A stretch of 64,000 nt of DNA, from contig JAOWCC010001634.1 in the NCBI GenBank assembly GCA_030867875.1, forward strand, positions 97,815,321 to 97,879,320, given 5' to 3'. Shown one piece after another: positions 1 through 12,200 of this stretch. Positions within the stretch are counted from its first letter, which is position 1. Each line of letters opens with the position of its first letter. Both the position numbers and the translations under genes were made by a program. The stretch is from Actinernus sp. WN-2022 (taxonomy: Eukaryota > Cnidaria > Anthozoa > Actiniaria > Actinernidae). The notes below the pieces were generated by a model that ran no database searches, was not told the DNA's origin, and saw only the letters and a program-made list of their open reading frames with translations.

Positions 1-595
1 TTCATGATGTCTATCTTGTAATAACGCCTATAATAGTCGACGACGACCAGAATGGACTCACCCGTCGGGAGGGGTCCTAACAAATCAACAGCTAAATCTC
101 TCCATGGTCCGGTCGGTAGTGTTGTGGTCCTGATAGGCTCTGGAGGCTCGGGACGACTGACCAGTTGACACTTGTAGCAGGTTTTGCAGTGTTTCTCTGC
201 ATCTTTTTCCATTCCTGACCACCACACTTTGCTGCGCAGCTTCTACTTAGTTTCAACTATGCCCAGGTGGCCCTCATGAGCAACGGATAGTATCCTGGGT
301 CTTAAATTATTCGGGATGACAATCCGTGTCCCCCTGAGTATCAACTGTACAATGTGCATAATTCACCACTGTATGGAAGGTACTGTTTGTAGACTAGTTG
401 ATCCCATGATTTTCCGTCAATGCACTTCCAAACTTCCGCAAGTTACTTGTCATCAGCGGATGCTTCCTCGACCTCGCGTGTTGTCATAGCGTTAGGTGTT
501 GCAGACACAGCCACAAATCGTACATATTCTAATGCTTCTGGTGCGTGTTTGTTCCTGGCGTCGTTGTCACTTACTACAATAGTCTCGACAGAGAA

Positions 596-808
596 TCAGT
601 AATTAATATTCTTCGGTCCTGGTGCGTACTTAACTTTGAATTTGTACGGCTGCATCCGCAGGACCCATCTCTCGATGCGTGCATATGGCTTGGATCTTGG
701 TCCGTAGATAACCTCTAGGGGTTTATGATCAGTGAAAAGTTCAAATGGAACTCCATAAACGTAAGGGTGGAACTTCTCGCAGGCCCATATGAGCCCTAGA
801 GCTTCCAT
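596..808 (-). pseudogene. RNase H fragment (Ty3/gypsy)
   Basis: The 70-residue frame reads M-E-A-L-G-L-I-W-A-C-E-K-F followed by F-T-D-H-K-P-L. This is the standard motif of the Ty3/gypsy RNase H domain, with the catalytic-type Asp of T-D-H-K-P-L. A stop ends it before the integrase block, and the RT-RH linker (808-1280) is frameshifted. Confidence 0.85.
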
Positions 809-1280
809 CTCTGTCAGTGAATACCTTCTATCCGTTTCTGTAAGGCTGCGGCTTGCGTAACTGATGATTCTTAGTCCATTTTTGTGTGTCTGCGTCAGGA
901 CAGCCCCTATAGTCTGACGGGACTTGCGTCAGCAATTACCTGCGTTGGGGCATCTTCGTCGAAAAATCCTAGGGTCTCGGCGCTAGATAGACGCTTCTTC
1001 AACTCCTGGAATGCTTCTTTCTGTTCACTGCCAAACACGAATGGTATTCCTTTCTTTGTTAGATGTTAGGGTTCAGAGACAGTTGCCAAGTCAGGTATAA
1101 ATCGTCCGCAGTAGTTGACTAGCCCAAGAAAACTACGCGTTTCTGATGCTGTCTGCGGTTCCCTCACTTAGGTTACAGCTTTTACTTTCTCTGCTGTGCA
1201 GCTTATTCCATTTCCAGAAAACACCATCCCGAAAAATGTCAGCTTGTCCATGTTGAACTGACACTTTGCAGCTTTGAGGG

Positions 1281-1667
1281 TTAGTAATCACGCTCCTCCA
1301 GTCTCTTGACGACCTTCTCTAATCGTGAGTCATGCTCCTCCTGGTCCTTTCCGTGCACTATGATGTCGTCCGAGATGTTCTCTTGTCCATCTATACCCGC
1401 AAGTGCTGTCTGGATCTCGTGCTGGTATTGTTCCGAGGCTGAGTTAACCCCGAACAACAGTCTCTTGTATCTGAATAGTCCACAGTGTGTCACAAATGTT
1501 GTGATCTCTCTCGATTCAGGTGTCAATTCCAGTTGGTGGTATTCCCACTTTAAATCAAGCTTGGTAAACACTTTACTGCCATTCATACCCTGTGTAATCT
1601 CGTCCACCGTAGGGATAGGATGTCTCTCTCTCAGTATTGCCTCGTTGGCCCCACAGGGTTGACCCAT
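1281..1667 (-). pseudogene. Reverse transcriptase fragment (Ty3/gypsy)
   Basis: The 128-residue open segment carries the gypsy RT core: R-H-P-I-P-T-V-D-E-I, then F-T-K-L-D-L-K and the active-site block S-D-D-I-I-V-H-G. In most Ty3/gypsy elements the last block is Y/F-A-D-D or Y-S-D-D with an aromatic residue. The aromatic-A positions are altered here and flanking frames are broken, so I treat it as inactive. Confidence 0.85.
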
Positions 1668-2203
1668 GGAGTTGGTCCATCTATACTGGTTCTACAATGT
1701 CCAAGGCCACAAGCTATTTGACCTTTTCTTCAACCTTGGAACTCATGTTGAATGGGGTTCTCCGGATCGGTTGCGCTACTGGCTTTATGTCTGGGTCGAT
1801 ATGGAGTTGCACTGCTCGGGCTTTCAACTTTCCGATGCCTTTGAAGACTTCCAATTACCTCCAAGGGTACTTGCGACGCGTATGTGTAGAGCTTTCTGTC
1901 CGAGCGAACTGACTTACATTTCACTCTGTTCTTTTTTTGCCACTCCCATGTATCTACAATGTTGACACTTGCTCAGAATCTATGACCATGTTCAGCCTAC
2001 ATCCTCCGACGATAGCTTCGATTTTCTCTTGTCTTTTGTCACCTACTTTAAATGCATAAGTCACCTCTTCTTCTTCAATTTTCAGAGTTGACGATATGGG
2101 CAGTGTTTCTACCGGGATTCTTGTGGCGTTTGATGTGGGAACGGCTACCTCGCCTTGATTTGTCTTGCATCAGTGGGCTTGAAATTGGTCTTTCAATCCG
2201 CAT

Positions 2204-3011
2204 TCACGGCACGTTTTGCCTTTCGCAGCCTGGGTCCCTGGCAAAATGTCCAGATTCACCCCCTGTCCCACCGGTCTCTTTTCTCTCGCGAGAACCAGTC
2301 TTTGTTTCCCTAATGCGGTTTACACTCACTGCACCCTCTCCTTTTCCATCTAAAGGCATTGCCGCCGGTTGGGAGTCAACTTTTTCACAGTTCTGGGCTA
2401 TTTCGAGTGTCCTAGCTAAGGTTAGCCCTTGACCTTCCTCGAGGAGTTTTCTCTTTATGTATACATGCAAGTAAGTACTCGTACATTTGCACAGGATATC
2501 GTCACGTATTTGATTGTCTGTATCTTCCCAGTAGGCGCAGTCTTTCGCAGCATGCCTGAGTCTGGTTGCAAACTGTCGAACTGTCTCCCCAGGTGCTTGT
2601 GTCAACTTTCTGAAGGAGTGTCTTGCATAATTATATAGGTTGTATCGACTATGCATTGATAGCATCTATGGCCTTCTTGTAGTCTTTGGCGTGTCCCGTA
2701 TCCGGTAGAGTCGCAAATATGTCTTGGACATTAGTATCCGCCAGATGAAGCAGTAAGGCACGTCTCATCTGCTTGTTATTTGCATTTTCTTCATTTATGA
2801 TCAAGCCTTTGCCGTCAGCAAACAGTTCGAAAGCCGTGAGCCAGCGTTTGCATCGTAGCCCGAGCGTGTTGTGGTTCGTGAAACAATTGAAAGTGATTTC
2901 TCTCGTTATCATCCATGTTCGTCGTGAATTGTCTTGCAATTCGGTTTCTTTAGTCATTCTTTTTCCTTGTAGCCAATCCATCCGCCATCCGGTTCGTGGC
3001 CATTTTACCAA
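2204..3011 (-). pseudogene. gag-like remnant of the Ty3/gypsy element
   Basis: Two overlapping open frames (3011-2649 and 2665-2204) form a gag-like polypeptide broken by a frameshift near 2660. Visible features are the retrotransposon-gag type motif A-P-G-E-T-V-R-Q-F-A-T-R-L-R and a downstream basic, Gly-rich stretch ending in G-H-F-A-R-D-P-G-C. That ending looks like a damaged nucleocapsid zinc knuckle. It would package element RNA if intact. The start at 3011 is only the first Met in the open frame. Confidence 0.75.
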
Positions 3012-3060
3012 TAGTCAACAGGCGTTCCTCCGCTTAATCGCGTGGGGGACTGGGTCCTAA

Positions 3061-3226
3061 AACATACAGTGCGTACACTACACTAATCAGCCCCTTTAGA
3101 ACACCAACCTCAGTCAGGGTAGGCCCTACATACATGTACGTGCAGTGTGTGTCTATATAGCTAGTAATATCAATTATTATAAATTGAGCTTTTAATTGTA
3201 AGTTGTATTTAATATTTATTTTTTAG
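3061..3226. other. AT-rich stretch without recognised feature
   Basis: Between the gypsy element and the first visible METTL22 exon there is AT-rich sequence ending in a T-rich tract directly before the acceptor AG at 3225-3226. No ATG here opens a frame that joins the exon at 3227, so the METTL22 start is not in this stretch. Confidence 0.5.
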
Positions 3227-6200
3227 CATATACAAGGTTCTTCATTTGTGGTCGTCCAGTTAGCTGCATTACTTCAACAGTACCTCAAATCCATGGCTTA
3301 ACCACACAAGGCAAATCATCACCATCTCATGATGCAGATGGCGAGGATTCATTAAAATATTCTTATGACAAGGAGGGTGACCTGGTGTTGGAAAGAAACA
3401 TATCCAGCAAAGAATTTACTGATATTGTGACTATAGGTACATGCATTATTATTATTATTATTAATATTAACAGAGTGCTTCACACTCTGTCTGTATTTTA
3501 TAATTATTGTATAAAAAAAAAAAAAATAAAAAAAGATGAGCAAAAATAAATTGAATTGAAAAAAATTGAATTGTAAACATAAAAATAATGACAGGGTGAG
3601 ATCAAACCGAAGCTATTAAATATGTGCATGTGAGTGTGTTAATCATGTAAGTTTGTGATGCATATTTGTGTAATGAGATAATTAATTATAATAACTTACT
3701 TAGAGGGAGGAAAGCCACATGAAAATGTACATTGTATTTAAATCGTCATTTTTAGGATTTACATGATGTTGTAAAGGCCCGCCGGCTGGCTGGAAAGTTT
3801 ATTTTCTTGATTTATGAAATCAATGGCTGAAATACATGTAGAGCTATTAAATTCTCCCAACTGTACATTAATTCTCATACCTTATTTGAAGGGCTGTGTG
3901 CAACAAGGGCCTCAGTTCAAATTCTTTGTTTTCTAAGGAGAATTTAGAATGCAATCAGGAGTCGCTTACACCCTTGTTGCACACATTCCTTCATTTTATA
4001 CCGTAACACTGCAGTGCTCATACATGCATGTACACCTATTTCAATAAAGGTTGTCCCGGAAAACAGCAAACAACAAGTGACATTCACAGACCGAAATGGA
4101 AAGTCTGGTGAATTAATGTGTTTTTGGGGTCAAACCTTTATGACAAATAAAATAGTCTACTGTGAATCGATTTTTCGAATTACATTGTAGTTTATCCGTT
4201 TTGCACAGCTGTTATAACCGCAATCCATTTCGGGCTGGTATTATATTGTCACTTGTCGTTTGTCATTTTCAACTGGGACAACCTTTTTTGAAATATATGT
4301 ACATTATAGGTATATACTTGTACGAATGTTACAGGGCTTATGTTGCCTGTTTTCAAGTATCCTACCTGTGTTCATGTTTAAGTAATTAATATTATTAATA
4401 AACTTTATTAAATGTTCCCCAAGGGGCTTTTCAACATCCAATTACAAAATAGTATATAATTTTAAAATATCTAAATGTATAAATAAATAAATAAAAATAT
4501 TGTTATAATTAAAATTCTATGATAGGGATGTGATTCGATCAGACTGAGATAGCTAAAACAAATTCCAACATTGCCCTTTTTAGCTCTTTCTTAAATTTAC
4601 CCAGAGACGTTATTATCTTCAGATTTTCATCTAAATTATTCCAGATAATGGTAGCTCTATACTGAAATGATCTTTGTCCGCTCTTAGTCCTAAAAAGTGG
4701 GATTTGTAATGACCCACGGTTGCGTGTGAAACGATCGTGTACCTCCGAGCGTCTTATAAACTTGTTACAGAGATATTGCTGTGCTAGATTGTTCATACAT
4801 TTGAAAGCCATAACGGATTCTCTAAATAAGAGTTGATCCTTGACGTAATGATTCAGTTAAGAACTACATGTATTTATGTACATGTACAAAAGATAATAGG
4901 CTGCGGAAATCAAAAGCGCATGCGCCTAGCGTTTTGCTGTGGTGTTGTAAACAGGCCCTTAGTAGACCCTTCCAGGGTTTTTTTGAACTTTTGATATATA
5001 CATATAACAGCAAAACCGTCGATACTGCTGAAAAGAGCACCTCGAAGTTAGTCAAAATCCCAAACTTGAGAGTTGTATCTTGGATAGGAGCAAAGTTATA
5101 GGCCCGCAAACTCGGAAACGTTTACAGACGTTTGTATGGAAATGTTGACTGGGGGGGCAAGTTTGTTCCCCCGAGTCGAAATTTCCATACAAACGTCTGT
5201 AAAATGTCCCGTAATTTTCCGAGTTTACGGGCCTGTATCTTTGCTCCTATTCAAGATATAACTCTCAAATTTGGGATTTTGACTAACTTCGAGGTGCTCT
5301 TTTCAGCAGTATCGACAGCTTTGCTGTTATACCATTACGTATATATCAAAAGTTCAAAAAACCGTGGAAGGGTCTATTAATATTCAGAGTAAGTGGAATA
5401 GCTTTATATATTACACACACACTCACTGCAAGTAAATGAATTGATGAGTTATCAATATATCGGTATACATAACTTGTGATCTCATACACAGAACATCAAC
5501 TGTCCACTACCCTCAGAGATGTCGGTTTACAGGTGCGACTTTTTCTAATTAGAGTGATGCTTGTACATTAGTACATCCCTGACAAATTAACATTGTTTTA
5601 CCTCCAAGGCATCTAGGTATTTTGTAACTCGGGCCATCAGATCTTGGGCTCCCAAGGAAATTTTAGTTGCACATTCTAAAGACACGGGCTTGCAGATCAG
5701 TGAAGTTAGGTTTTGGATGACTATTTATACAGGAACCAATCTTTGTGGCTACACTGTAAAATTAAATATCTAAGAATACACTTTCTTAGTCCTTTGTGCC
5801 TATAGTGGCAAATACAAATATCTCTGAAAAGATGGAAAAGAGATCTTAAGAATTAATATTATTTCAAATTTGCTAGGAATTATTATTGTTTTTCGGCTTT
5901 TCAAAATTTGCAGACCTCGAATACATATGCCACTCCGGCAGAAAAATAAACTGTTTTTATAGAGCAGGGAAACTTTAAATTAGGCAACTACTCACAAGTG
6001 AAATGATCCACATCATTAGATATTCATGTCACATCGGCCAGTACAGGAGCCAATAAGAAGTCTCGTTTCATGTCACGTGATAATACATGGAAACCAAGGA
6101 TAGTACGACAAATTTGCATATTTGCTGTATTTGGAAACGATTTCAAAATGCACAGCGTCGCGACGGAAAATTAAATGGCGTGAAACCATAGAGAAACGGG

Positions 6201-9200
6201 AGCAAAGTTGAGAAGATGCCATTCAAGGAAATAAATACATGCACACAGGCTACGGGCTACATTATGCTCACGCTGTCAAATATAGAATAAACAAATAATG
6301 CGAAACTTTATCAATCCAAGAAAACGTGCTCACTAGCCGTATTTTATCACTCCAGCTTTACATAAATATTTTTGCCATTCCAAATGGGGGGTGGCTAGCC
6401 ACCCCCTTCACCACCCCTGTATCCGCCCCTGCGAAACTGTACAAAACAGTTCACCATTCGAACATAAAATTCAAAACTCTGCTCGGCCACGTAATGCCCT
6501 CTATGTACGTACATTGTATTCCCTCGTTGGGTGTATTTTTCAAACGTCTTCCTGTATTTCTTGACTGTTCGAATAGATTACGAATCGCATTCTTAGCTCG
6601 TTGAAAGCATCCAAAGTCTCAACATTGCTCCCTTCCGCAAGGGAAAATTAATGTTTCGCTTTTGTTCCTTTATGGAACCTGGATCATTTCACTTCTGCAG
6701 TAGTCCAGAGTCTCTAATTTACAACAGGGTATCTCAGTAGAATTCGATTAACGTTTCGCTTTTGTTCCTTTATGGAACCTGGATCATTTCACTTCAGTAG
6801 TCCAGAGTCTCTGTAATTTATAACAGGGTTTCTCAGTAGAATTCGAGAAATGACTACACAGCTCACAAACCTGTTTTACTTGACTTGCAGGTTTGGAGAG
6901 GAGCCTTGCTTTTATGTGATTTCCTGATTCACATGGGGGAGAAGTGAGTTTGATATATAAACAGTAACCTACTTCTAGCATTAACATATGCACCGATATT
7001 AACTGTTCTGAGAAAAGAACACTTTTTTTTCGCTTCACCCTCGGAAACTGTTCGCTTCACTCTCGGAAACTGTTCGCTTCACTCGGAAACTGTTCGCTTC
7101 GCTGAGAACAGATAATGTCCCCGGATGTGCACATTTCAACGCCACAAGCAGGTTATTGTGTTTATAGTGCCCTACGAGAGCGGAAGAAAATTTTGTAATG
7201 AACAATAACGACAAATAGAGCCGGAGTGTCTGTCTCGGAACTATCGGCTGATATTGGTTTTCTCTTGAGATTTGATGTACAGTTCTTAAAACTTCAATCT
7301 TCTAACGTAGTACGTTATCACAATATGCTCCCCCTTCCTCAGACAATGTGGATATTGGGTCATTGAACAGGCGACTTTACTTTTTATAGATCAACATTGA
7401 ATTGGGGGAGGGGATAAATAATCCGAAACGTCGCAAATTCTCCAAAAAAACACGAAGTGTTCCAACGCTTTTGACCACGATTGTAGCATATTGTGTTCTC
7501 GAGCTTATATTTGTTTTAATAATATCAAATTCCTGCAGACAACTATCGCGATTCAAAATTCTGCGGACAAATATGTCATAATAGTTGCCCGGCCAATTTG
7601 ATATTCCAATTTCGGCCAATTTGATATTCCTAAACATATAGTAGCCCTCCAACTTCAAGGTATTCATAATTCAGAAAGCTAGATATCGAAAAGGAAACTC
7701 GACGTGAGCGCGAGCGAACATTAAATATATTTCAGTCTGTATGACCTACAATTAAGGAATGAAACATATATACTCATGCAAATCGAGGTAAGTTTGGGAG
7801 AATTCGAGAGCAGATCAAACACGAGCCCGCAGGTTGAGTGTTTGTACCTGCTCGAGAATTCTTCCAAACTTATGGAGGTTTGCATGAGCCTGTGCAAACA
7901 CGGAAAATATGTTTCATGTCTTTTATAAATTATAATTATTTTGATAAAAGATTGAAGCACTTATGACGCTTGTCTTACGGTGTGACGTCGTTTCCATGTT
8001 TGCACGCGTACTATCTAAATTATTTTATAATGTACAGTGCTCCTCTATATCTTGTGTTGAAATGATGCAACTGCATGAATGGGTGTATTTATTGTGTATA
8101 TTTTGCTTCTCTGTTGTACGTGTATCTATACAGGTTTGATGGCTGTTATGGGTTGGAATTAGGTGGTGGAGTGGGTCTGTGTAGTATTGTTCTTGGAAGA
8201 GTTGCAAAAAGAGTATTTTGTACAGGTAAGGTCTGCATTCTCTATATACTCACAGTATATCATAAAATAAACAGTTATTATAAGACGGCGTTTGGGAGCG
8301 TCTTACACGGGTCATGTTTTATTCAACATTTAAAAGGTTTTGTAAGCACGCGAGCCAATCAAAATGGGGCTGTTTGAGTAATAGCCAATCAGCTTTTAGC
8401 ATGCGAAAACAGATCTTTCTAACGCATGCCCCCCCCCCCCCCCCCCCGACAAAGGATGAAAGTTCTTCTCTCAAAATATGTACTTAAAACAGAGCTGCAA
8501 GGTAAACGAAAATTTAAAAACTTACGTGGGAATTTTTATTGGTCAATTTCATTTTTTCTCGCCTTTCAAACTCGAAAAAATTAAACTGACTCGTAAAATT
8601 ACCAAGCCGTATTACCCAACTTTCCGTGTAATAATGTCTTTCTACAAAAGCCTGGTTTCCATATGGCAGGAAAATCCAGACGATCAGGGATTTCGATGTT
8701 TCTCGACCATCCTAGATGTTCCCGACTTATGAAAACACGATAATGTGACTGTCCCCGATGTCTAGGGACGATCGTGAACAAGATCGGGACAATCGGGCAC
8801 AATTCTATTTTGCCGATACGTCCCGGATTTCTGCGATCATTTCCGATTTATAAACATAAATCTCGACTGTCGAGGAAGCGCACAATATCAATTTGGCGCT
8901 CGTACTTCCCGCTGTTTTGTTTATCGTCGCCGATAGTCGCCGACAGCCGTACCAAATATCGGGAACATCTGGGACGGTCGGCAAACATCGAAATCACTGA
9001 TTGATTGATTTTTACGACATGAAAACGAGGCTTAAAATGCTGAGTCCAGTCAAGACCGAAGAGGATCATGGGTACTTGACGTGATGAGCCTTCATTTATA
9101 AATATTCACAAGAGATCATACTCTATACCTCACTGCACTAATTAACAAGTGTTTAAAATAATTATTATTTTGTAACATTGCTGCTGATATGTATACAGAG

Positions 9201-12200
9201 TTCCGATATGGTCAAGGAAAAGTCAGGGGAAACTTGTTCAAGGTCAGACAATTTTGGATAAAATCGGGGAAATTCTAAATTTCTGCAGCTGAACTCAGTG
9301 AAAAGTCAAATAATTTTGTTTTCAGATTGCTCCAAGTTCTATTGTCATGTTCTCTATCAAGAAATATCCATTTCTCAATTAACTTTAGAGAATTAAATAC
9401 AACGAGAATATGAGCATTTTAACTTTCGCGAAAGCAGACCAGTAAAAAGAATACAGATCCTTTTGTCGGCGGTTGTCATTTTTCACATATGGAGGAGGCC
9501 TGGTAGTTCATTTAATCGCAGTCAGTGAATATAGGCCCTTTGCAGCTAACAAATCACGTGGTTGTACTGGAGAGCAAAAAATATCTGACTTCATTTTTTA
9601 CAGGCCTTGTACGAGATCGGTGTTGTTATTAGCAAAACCTGTTTGTAAATGCTATTTTCCACCTCCAATAGATTGCCGATCTTTCTAAAACATGGCAACG
9701 CCTTTCCCATGGGGATCACGAGCTCAATTCATTCGTTAATGAAGTATTATATCAGCGCACGTGACTGTTAGCTGCAAAGAGCCTATTGTTTTTCGTTAAG
9801 TGAAAAGTCAGGGAACCCAACTTGAACATCTAACTTACTACAACTGATTACCAGGAGCTGCAAACAGCAGACTGATGTTACAGCTTTATGAAAGGGCACA
9901 GTCAATCGAATTAAACCATCAAGTTTGTTTAAAACAAAACTACAAAAATAACAGCCTGAGATAGAAGAGAAATGCCATGTGGATGCCCTCATATGATTTT
10001 CAAACTTTTTTGAGGATGGGAATTAAAGATTAAAGTGGATCTAGAAACTTGATTTCGGCAGGGATTTCGGGTACATTAATGAAATGATGTCAAATTGCTC
10101 TAAATTTCTCTCAAAAGCAGTATTTTTCATCTACTGGAATCTTTGTCATCCTTAATCAATTTGTTTCTCCAGTCTACCTGCAAAACATACTCTGCTAATC
10201 GAAGTAGTTATTTTTGTCTTTCGTCATGAGAACGTTTTTCATTTGGGGGTGGACAATTCCCCTTTAGATCTTCTATACATTCCCCCTGACTTTAAGAGTA
10301 GCTACTTGCCTCTTCTCAAAGTATCGTCGTCAAAAGGCGGATTTCAGATGACGTCATTGTTTGCATTTTACCTCATTAGCAGAAATGAGAGCTCAAGTTA
10401 CAACCTAACAGAGTCCACAAAGCGAAAGAGTTTTTCAGGCTTGGTAATCGCCGCAAATTTGAAAGTAATATGTTGAATAGTTTTAGAGAAAACCGCTTTT
10501 CAAAACTGCAAAATTACGAAGAATGTATAGCTGGGTGGCAAGAGCTTTGGTAGAAAAATATAAACAATGACGTCATTTGAAATTCACTTATAATATCGGC
10601 TGCCAATGCCCAAATAAGGCGCTCAGTGTTTAGTACTTCAATTTTTAGGTTTCACATTATTTTGTTTTATTGTTGTTATGCAGATTTTGGAGAAAACGTC
10701 CTGAAAAATTGTCAACGAAACGTCGAGATAAACTCTCACTTGTACAAGTATTCTCCAGCAGGTTAGTGTGTATTTAGAACTTGTTCTTGGTTTATAGGGG
10801 CAGTACTGTGAATACAATCAAACCTTAAGTTATTCTAGACCATGAAAATAAACAACAATGATACCCTGGGAAAGAGGAGAATTCTGACTTTGTGAATGGT
10901 GCGATATTCTTTCAAACCGTTCTAATAAAGATGACAAAGACGAAGGTGGATTTCAAGATTTCATTCAACTAGTAACTTAATTACTGAATTAAGTTGCTCT
11001 AAATTTCATTCTTAACTCTCTGTCGACTGTTGTGATTTGTCTGTTCCCAATTAACCAGCAGTCATCATCCATGTGGCTACCCTTGTTGTCATAACAACAA
11101 CTTGGCTCAGAAAAATATATTCAGTTGGCATGAGTAGACACCGTTCACTATTATAGTTCTTCACATCTCCATATCAGAGTATTATTATTATTATTGTTAT
11201 TATTATTAAATTATTATTCCTGTTATGTTATGAATATTGTTGTTATTAGTTTAAAAGTTTTATTATTTATTATTATTGTTGGTATTATTATTGTTATTGT
11301 TATTATTATTATTGTTGCTATTATTGTTATTATTATTGTATTGATATTATTGTTATTGTTATTATTATTAGTTGGTGATGATGATGATAGAGTTGTGAAG
11401 GTGAGAACACTTGACTGGATGACGTCATCACTATCTGAAGGTAAATCTGATTGGTTTAACTTGAAGAACAAAATGTAGGTGATAAAACTCACCAATTAGT
11501 CGCACCAACTTACACATGTAATTTACGACAACTATGTCAAAGATACAACAAATCGGCCTAATCCTACTACACACAAGTGTATAACTTTTACATAAAGGTT
11601 TTGAACTGGTTTATTAAACGATCACGCTATAATTTAATTATGATTGCAGTCACAGCTTTTTTTCTTCTACCAACGTCTTAATGAGGTATCTTTTATTTAC
11701 GTTTGGGTTTGAACATGAGTAGAGAAAATTGCTTACAACTAGAAGCTCCGAAGCTGCTACAAACATTTCATTCCATTTTAGTGATCAGAAAACCCAAATA
11801 AGTTCAAACTACGTCATTCTTTTTACACAGAAAATTACTTTGACTAACAAATGTTGTAACTTAAGGTTACCGTATACCTTCGCGGGTGTCTCTCGCAAAT
11901 AAAATCGCACGCGCATCATTTTAAAGGAAAGTATAGAAACCTATATATCACTGGAAAGGTATATAATGTATAATGCGCTGAAATGTTTTTTTTTGCACAA
12001 ATATTACATTTTCAGTAAATGCTAAGGCAACAAACGCAAAAAAGACGAGTCTCACAGAAGTGAATTTATGTCCCTCCGCGTTTGCGCCTACGGACGATTC
12101 GGCTGCATAATGTCGATCAGCACATGATGGCCTGTCAAAGTGTGTGAGCGTTTTTTTATATTTTACTTTGTTCAAATGCAATTCATCTTCAAAGTTTCAA

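Larger units (their letters stand above)
1..3060 (-). mobile_element. Decayed Ty3/gypsy LTR retrotransposon, 3' part outside window
   Basis: Read on the minus strand, the order is gag (near 3011-2204), a protease-side segment (about 2200-1670), reverse transcriptase (1667-1281 and beyond), RNase H (808-596) and integrase (about 300-1). This gag-RT-RH-IN order is that of Ty3/gypsy elements. The integrase zinc-finger CxxC (H-C-K-T-C-Y-K-C) and the first core Asp (A-V-D-L-L-G) read near 170-80, and the frame then runs out of the window. Several frameshifts and stops separate the blocks, so the copy is defective. No LTR or primer-binding site could be defined near 3011-3060; the rest lies to the left of position 1. 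It sits just upstream of the first visible METTL22 exon, so it may lie inside that gene's first intron or upstream of it. The family assignment is confident; the outer boundary is inferred. Confidence 0.9.

Noticed and set aside
4864..5380. A pair of genes encoding the same 80-residue protein on opposite strands
   Set aside because: The duplicate reading is due to the palindromic MITE; there is no domain and the frame crosses the hairpin ends.
11194..11495. Ile/Val-rich and Asn-rich ORFs that mimic membrane or low-complexity proteins
   Set aside because: Translation of the TTATTG microsatellite. The only coding bases here are the METTL22 exon 11393-11440.
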